Shown: positions 21,031 through 24,671 of the stretch, in pieces
Layout: each line of letters opens with the position of its first letter
Numbering within the stretch: position 1 is the stretch's first letter
Source: a virus
DNA: 24,671 bases
IMG/VR virus record: IMGVR_UViG_3300035156_000367
Coordinates: 1-24,671 of that record
Strand: one strand, 5' to 3'
Made by a program: the position numbers and the translations under genes
Notes under the pieces: generated by a model
What the model was told of the DNA's origin: nothing
Databases searched by the model: none
What the model saw: only the letters and a program-made list of their open reading frames with translations

Positions 21031-22133
21031 GCGGCGCGGCCGGTGACGACGACGCGCTGCTCGGCCGAATCGCGCTGCTGCCCGACCGGGAGAAGCAGGT
21101 TGTGCTCGGCGCGCTCGATGGTGCGAGACGGCGCGAGTTCGACCAGCGCTGGGGAGTCTGGGCGCACGGGGCGCAACGGGAGCCCCCGGGCGACTGGCGG
21201 GTGTGGCTGATCCGCGCGGGGCGCGGATACGGCAAGACGCGCGGCGGAGCGGAATGGGTGTCGCAGTTCGCGCGAGATCACGCGGATGCGCGGATCGCGC
21301 TGGTCGGCAACACCGCGGAGGACGTGGCCAAGGTGATGGTGGAGGGCGCGAGCGGGTTGATCGCGGTGGCGCGCGTGGGGGAGCAGGTACGCTGGTCGCG
21401 GATGCGCGGCGAGGTTCGCTTCGAGTCGGGCGCGAGGGCATTCGTCTACTCGGCCAAGGCGCCGGAGGGACTGCGCGGACCCGAGCATCATGCGGCCTGG
21501 TGCGACGAGCTGGCGAAATGGCGAGGCGGAAGCCGGGGCGGCGATGCCGCCTGGGACAATCTGCTGATGGGGCTTCGCGCCGGCGAGCGGCCCCGCGCCG
21601 TGGTGACGACGACGCCGAGGCCCACCGCGCTGATGCGCCGGGTCATGGCGATGAGGGGGGTCCATCAGACCGTCGGCGCGACACGCGACAACCCGCACCT
21701 GCCCGAGACCTTCGTGACCGACATGGAGGACCAGTATGGCGGCACCCGGCTGGGGCGGCAGGAGCTCGACGGCGAGATGATCGACGATGTGGCGGGCGCG
21801 CTGTGGAAGCGCGCGACGATCGAGGCGTCCCGGTGCGACAAGGCGTTCGAGCGCAAGCGGCTGGTGATCGGGGTCGATCCCCCGGCGAGTTCGGGAGGAG
21901 ACGCCTGCGGGATCGTGGCGGCGGCGGTCGACGGGGACGGCATGGTGCACGTGCTCGACGACGCAAGCGTGCGCGGGGTCTCGCCGGAAGGATGGGCGGA
22001 GGTGGTGCACCTGCGCACCTTTAATCCCGTCGACGACCATTTCTTTTGGAGCAAGGAGCAAAGGCATGGAGAATATCGATACGGCGGCGGTGATGCGGCC
22101 GGTGCTGGCGGGGGCTTCGGCCCCCAGCAATAG
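21027..22133 (+). pseudogene. GTA-type large terminase, C-terminally truncated
   Basis: The frame gives 368 residues, but only the first 329 or so match a GTA large terminase. Walker A is AGRGYGKT (64-71), Walker B ends in CDELAKW (D160, E161), the coupling motif is AVVTTTPRPT (191-200), and the first nuclease Asp is D284 in VIGVDPPASSGGD. After EGWAEVVHL, near 22014, the sequence becomes LRTFNPVDDHFFWSKEQRHG and a Gly-rich tail that is simply the leader and start of the capsid gene read in another frame. About 100 residues of the nuclease domain are missing, so the product should not package DNA. Confidence 0.85.
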
Positions 22134-24270
22134 GTTCGGGGCGTTCGTGCGGTCCGGCGCGACCGTCGAGATGAAGGCGTTCACCGGGGTGACCGGGGAT
22201 GCGGGCGGCTATGCGGTGCCGCGCGAGATCGACCGGGAGATCGACGCGGTGCTGAAGAGCGCCTCGCCGATCCGGTCGATCGCCAACGTGGTGACGGTGG
22301 GCAGCGCGGGGTATCGCAAGCTGATCACGACGGGCGGCACGCCGTCGGGCTGGGCGGTGGAGACCGGACCGAGGCCGGAGACCGCCTCTCCGGTGTTCAC
22401 CGAACTGGCGCCGCCGATGGGCGAGCTCTACGCCAATCCGGCGGCGAGCCAGGCGATGCTCGACGATGCGGCGTTCGATGTCGAGGAATGGCTGGCGGGG
22501 GAGATCGCCAACGAGTTCGCCAAGGCGGAAGGGGCGGCGTTCGTCTCCGGTTCCGGGGTGAACCGGCCGAAGGGTTTCCTGACCTCCGCCGTCGCGGCAG
22601 CCGGGGATGCGACGCGGACCGCGATCGGCGGGCCGCTGGGCGGGGCGGTGGGCGCGCTGCTCGGGCGGGGAGTCGACCGGGCGGTGCTCGGCGGGCGGAG
22701 GCAGGGACCGCGGCTGACCGAGCTGAAGGTGCAGACCTCGTCCTACGGGACGCAGATCCCCAGGCTGTTCGGGACGATGCGGGTCGCAGGCACGGTGATC
22801 TGGGCGACCGACCTCACCGAGACGCGGAGCACCAGCGGCGGCAAGGGGCGGCCCAGGGTGACGAACTATGCCTATGCGGCGAACGTCGCGGTGGCGTTGT
22901 CGGCGCGCCCGGTCCTTGGCATCCGGCGGATCTGGGCAGATGGCAAGCTGCTGCGCGGGGCGGCGGGCGACTGGAAGGTGCGGACCGGCTTCCGGCTGCA
23001 CCTGGGCGGCGAGAACCAGCCCGTCGATCCGCTCCTTGCGTCGGTGGAAGGCGCGATGGCGCCCGCGCACCGCGGCGTGGCCTATGCGGTGTTCGAGGGG
23101 CTGGAACTGGCGGAATACGGCAACCGCATCCCGTCGCTGAGCTTCGAGGTGGTCGCCGACGACGGGCCGGTGGCGAGCGGCGCGGTCGTGCGCGCGCTGA
23201 CGGGTGAGGTCGCGGCGGCGGACGCGGGGCTTGCGCTCGGCGGGTTTGCGGCGGCGGGCGGAAGCGTGCGCGCGGTGCTGGAGACACTGGCGGAGGCGAG
23301 CGGGGCGTGGTTCGCGGGAGAGGGCGAGGGACTGGCGTTCCGGACCGGGGGCGCGGCGCAGACGGTGGCGGACCGGGGGCGCGCGACGCGGGCGATCGCG
23401 GGAGCGGGCGTCGTGCCGGGAGCGGTCTCGGTCGCGCATTATGACGCGGCGCGCGACTATCAGGCGGGACTGCAGCGGGCGCGGGCGCCTGGAGGGGGCG
23501 TGCGCGAGGAGCGGGTGGAGGTGGCGGCGGTTCTGGATGCGCCCGCCGCCAAGGCGGTGGCGGAGGCGGTGCTGCTGCGGCGCGAGGCGGAGCGGGTGCG
23601 GCGGACGGTGACGGCGGGGCTGGACGCGCTCGCCATCGCGCCGGGCGCGGTCGTGGCGATCGCGGGCGAGACGGGGGTGTGGCGGGTGGCGAAGGCGTCG
23701 CTGGAGGGCATGGCGGTAGTCCTGGAGCTGTTGCCGCTGGTGCGCGCGCCGGAGATCGCGGGGGCGAGCGGCGGGCGGGTGCTGGCGCAGGACGATGCGG
23801 TCGCGGGACGGACGCTGGTGGCGGCGTTCGAGGCCCCTGCGCTCGGCGATGTGGCGCTCGGCGCCCCCGTGCTCCTGGTCGCGGCGGCGGGCGAGGGGGC
23901 GGGCTGGCGGCGCGCGGACCTGCTGCTGAGCACCGACGGGGGAGCGAGCTGGGACGAGGCCGGGTCGACGGCGGCGCCTGCGGTGATGGGGGTGATCGAG
24001 GTTGCGCCGGACAAGGAAGCGCGACGCTTGCGGACATGCGCAATGCGATGGTGGTGCGGCTGGCGCATGAGGGTATGGCGTTGCTCGACGCCGACGACGC
24101 GAGCCTCGACCGCGGCGCGAACCTGGCGATCGCCGGCGACGAGCTGGTCCAGTTCGGGCGCGCCGAGCCGCTGGGCGCGAACCGCTGGCGCGTGTCGCGG
24201 CTGCTCCGCGGACGGCGCGGCACCGAATGGGCGATGGGCGCGCAAGGCCCGGACGACCGCTTCGTGGTGA
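22066..24270 (+). pseudogene. Chimeric frame: capsid N-terminus fused to gp15-like tail protein
   Basis: This 734-codon frame starts as an HK97-type major capsid protein with its own AAGGAG ribosome site. Residues 36-172 have MKAFTGVTGDAGGYAVPREI and SGSGVNRPKGFLT. Then it switches without a stop, near nt 22585, to the start of a GTA gp15-like tail/host-specificity protein: IGGPLGGAVGALLGRGVDRA, TSSYGTQIPRLFGTMRVAGT, GNRIPSLSFEVVADDG. The second half of the capsid and all genes between capsid and gp15 are absent. Beyond about 24010 the frame is nonsense, because the gp15 reading continues in another frame. No TIM-barrel domain is seen. Confidence 0.85.
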
Positions 24271-24671
24271 TCGAGGCCGGAGCGGTGCGCGACGTGGCGG
24301 TCCCCCCGGGCAGCAGCACGGCACGGGTGCTGGCGTCGGGAGTCGGCGACGAGGCCGCGGCGGTGGCGGACGCGGCCGTCGACGGGGCATCGGTGCGGCC
24401 GCCCTCCGTGGCGCGGTTACGGTGGGACGGCGAGATGGTCCGCTGGATCCGGCGCAGCCGCGCGGGTTGGCGGTGGAGCGACGGTGCGGATGCGGCGCTC
24501 GCCGAGGAGTTCGAACGTTATCTGGTGACGGTGACCCGCGCCGACGGCACCGAGTCGAACGAGGTGCGGGACGAGCCCTGGGCGGTGGCGCCGCGGGGTG
24601 CCGCGGTCACGGTGCGCCAGCGGGGCACGCTGGGCGATTCGCGGGGCGCGACCATCGTCGTGCCCGCTTGA
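24003..24671 (+). pseudogene. gp15-like tail protein, C-terminal part after frameshift
   Basis: From about 24010 the gp15 reading continues in the frame whose codons start at 24003, consistent with loss of one base. It reads GSATLADMRNAMVVRLAHEG, ANLAIAGDELVQFGRAEPLG, VSRLLRGRRGTEWAMGAQG and RRSRAGWRWSDGADAALAEE, all typical of the C-terminal part of GTA gp15-like proteins, and stops at 24669-24671, the window edge. Without a correction this part has no sensible start. Together with the chimeric frame it would make a near-complete gp15 body of roughly 690 residues. Confidence 0.8.

Noticed and set aside
20619-22184. Long minus-strand frame opposite the GTA terminase genes
   Set aside because: The plus strand encodes recognisable terminase motifs with good codon bias; the minus frame is compositionally an antisense shadow.
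22021-24390. Very long minus-strand open frame (789 codons) opposite the gp15-like gene
   Set aside because: It is rich in Arg, Pro and His with no domain pattern, as expected for the antisense of a GC-rich gene; the plus strand has clear family motifs.
1-24671. CRISPR array, rRNA, or insertion sequence
   Set aside because: No regularly spaced direct repeats, rRNA-like sequence or IS transposase was seen; the only transposase is the phage MuA.

Overview
The window looks like an alphaproteobacterial chromosome, most likely a sphingomonad. The sequence is very GC-rich, and a gene-transfer-agent (GTA)-type cluster lies at the right end. No species marker is present, so this placement is an inference from protein content.

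Positions 1 to about 20114 hold most of a Mu-like (transposable) prophage, cut by the left window edge. It lies reversed: the early end is on the right, and almost all genes read leftward on the minus strand. From the right, the layout is: (a) an attL-like end with four copies of a GGTCCCACTTAA-type site (19985-20114); (b) three rightward genes, namely an S24-type repressor, a secreted protein of unknown function and a HIRAN-domain protein; (c) a leftward early operon starting with a Ner-like regulator, then a ParB-like protein and about fifteen small genes, many with helix-turn-helix or Cys-rich motifs (18295-12584); (d) the transposase MuA and, two small genes later, the ATPase MuB; (e) GemA/gp16 and a Mor-type activator; (f) the lysis genes (endolysin, holin, possible spanin parts); (g) gp25/gp26-like genes, small terminase gp27, large terminase gp28, portal gp29 and the start of the minor head protein gp30. 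Most neighbouring genes overlap by 4 bases (ATGA or GTGA), so this is one tightly coupled transcription unit. Several genes of 18 to 66 residues were recovered from that overlap rule.

Positions 20115-20430 are intergenic. Positions 20431-24671 on the plus strand hold a decayed, compressed GTA-type cluster: an intact small terminase, a large terminase lacking the end of its nuclease domain, and the N-terminal third to half of an HK97-type capsid protein fused in frame to a gp15-like tail/host-specificity protein. That tail gene is then broken by a one-base frameshift near 24010. Portal, protease and most tail genes are missing. The prophage lies about 0.3 kb upstream of this remnant.

The points I find most unusual are a MuA-like DNA-binding helix-turn-helix read in a second frame inside the parB-like gene, a 13-base G tract where a one-base change would fuse two phage genes, the capsid-tail chimera of the GTA remnant, and the set of putative transposase sites that marks the prophage end. 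No tRNA, rRNA, CRISPR array or insertion sequence was seen.
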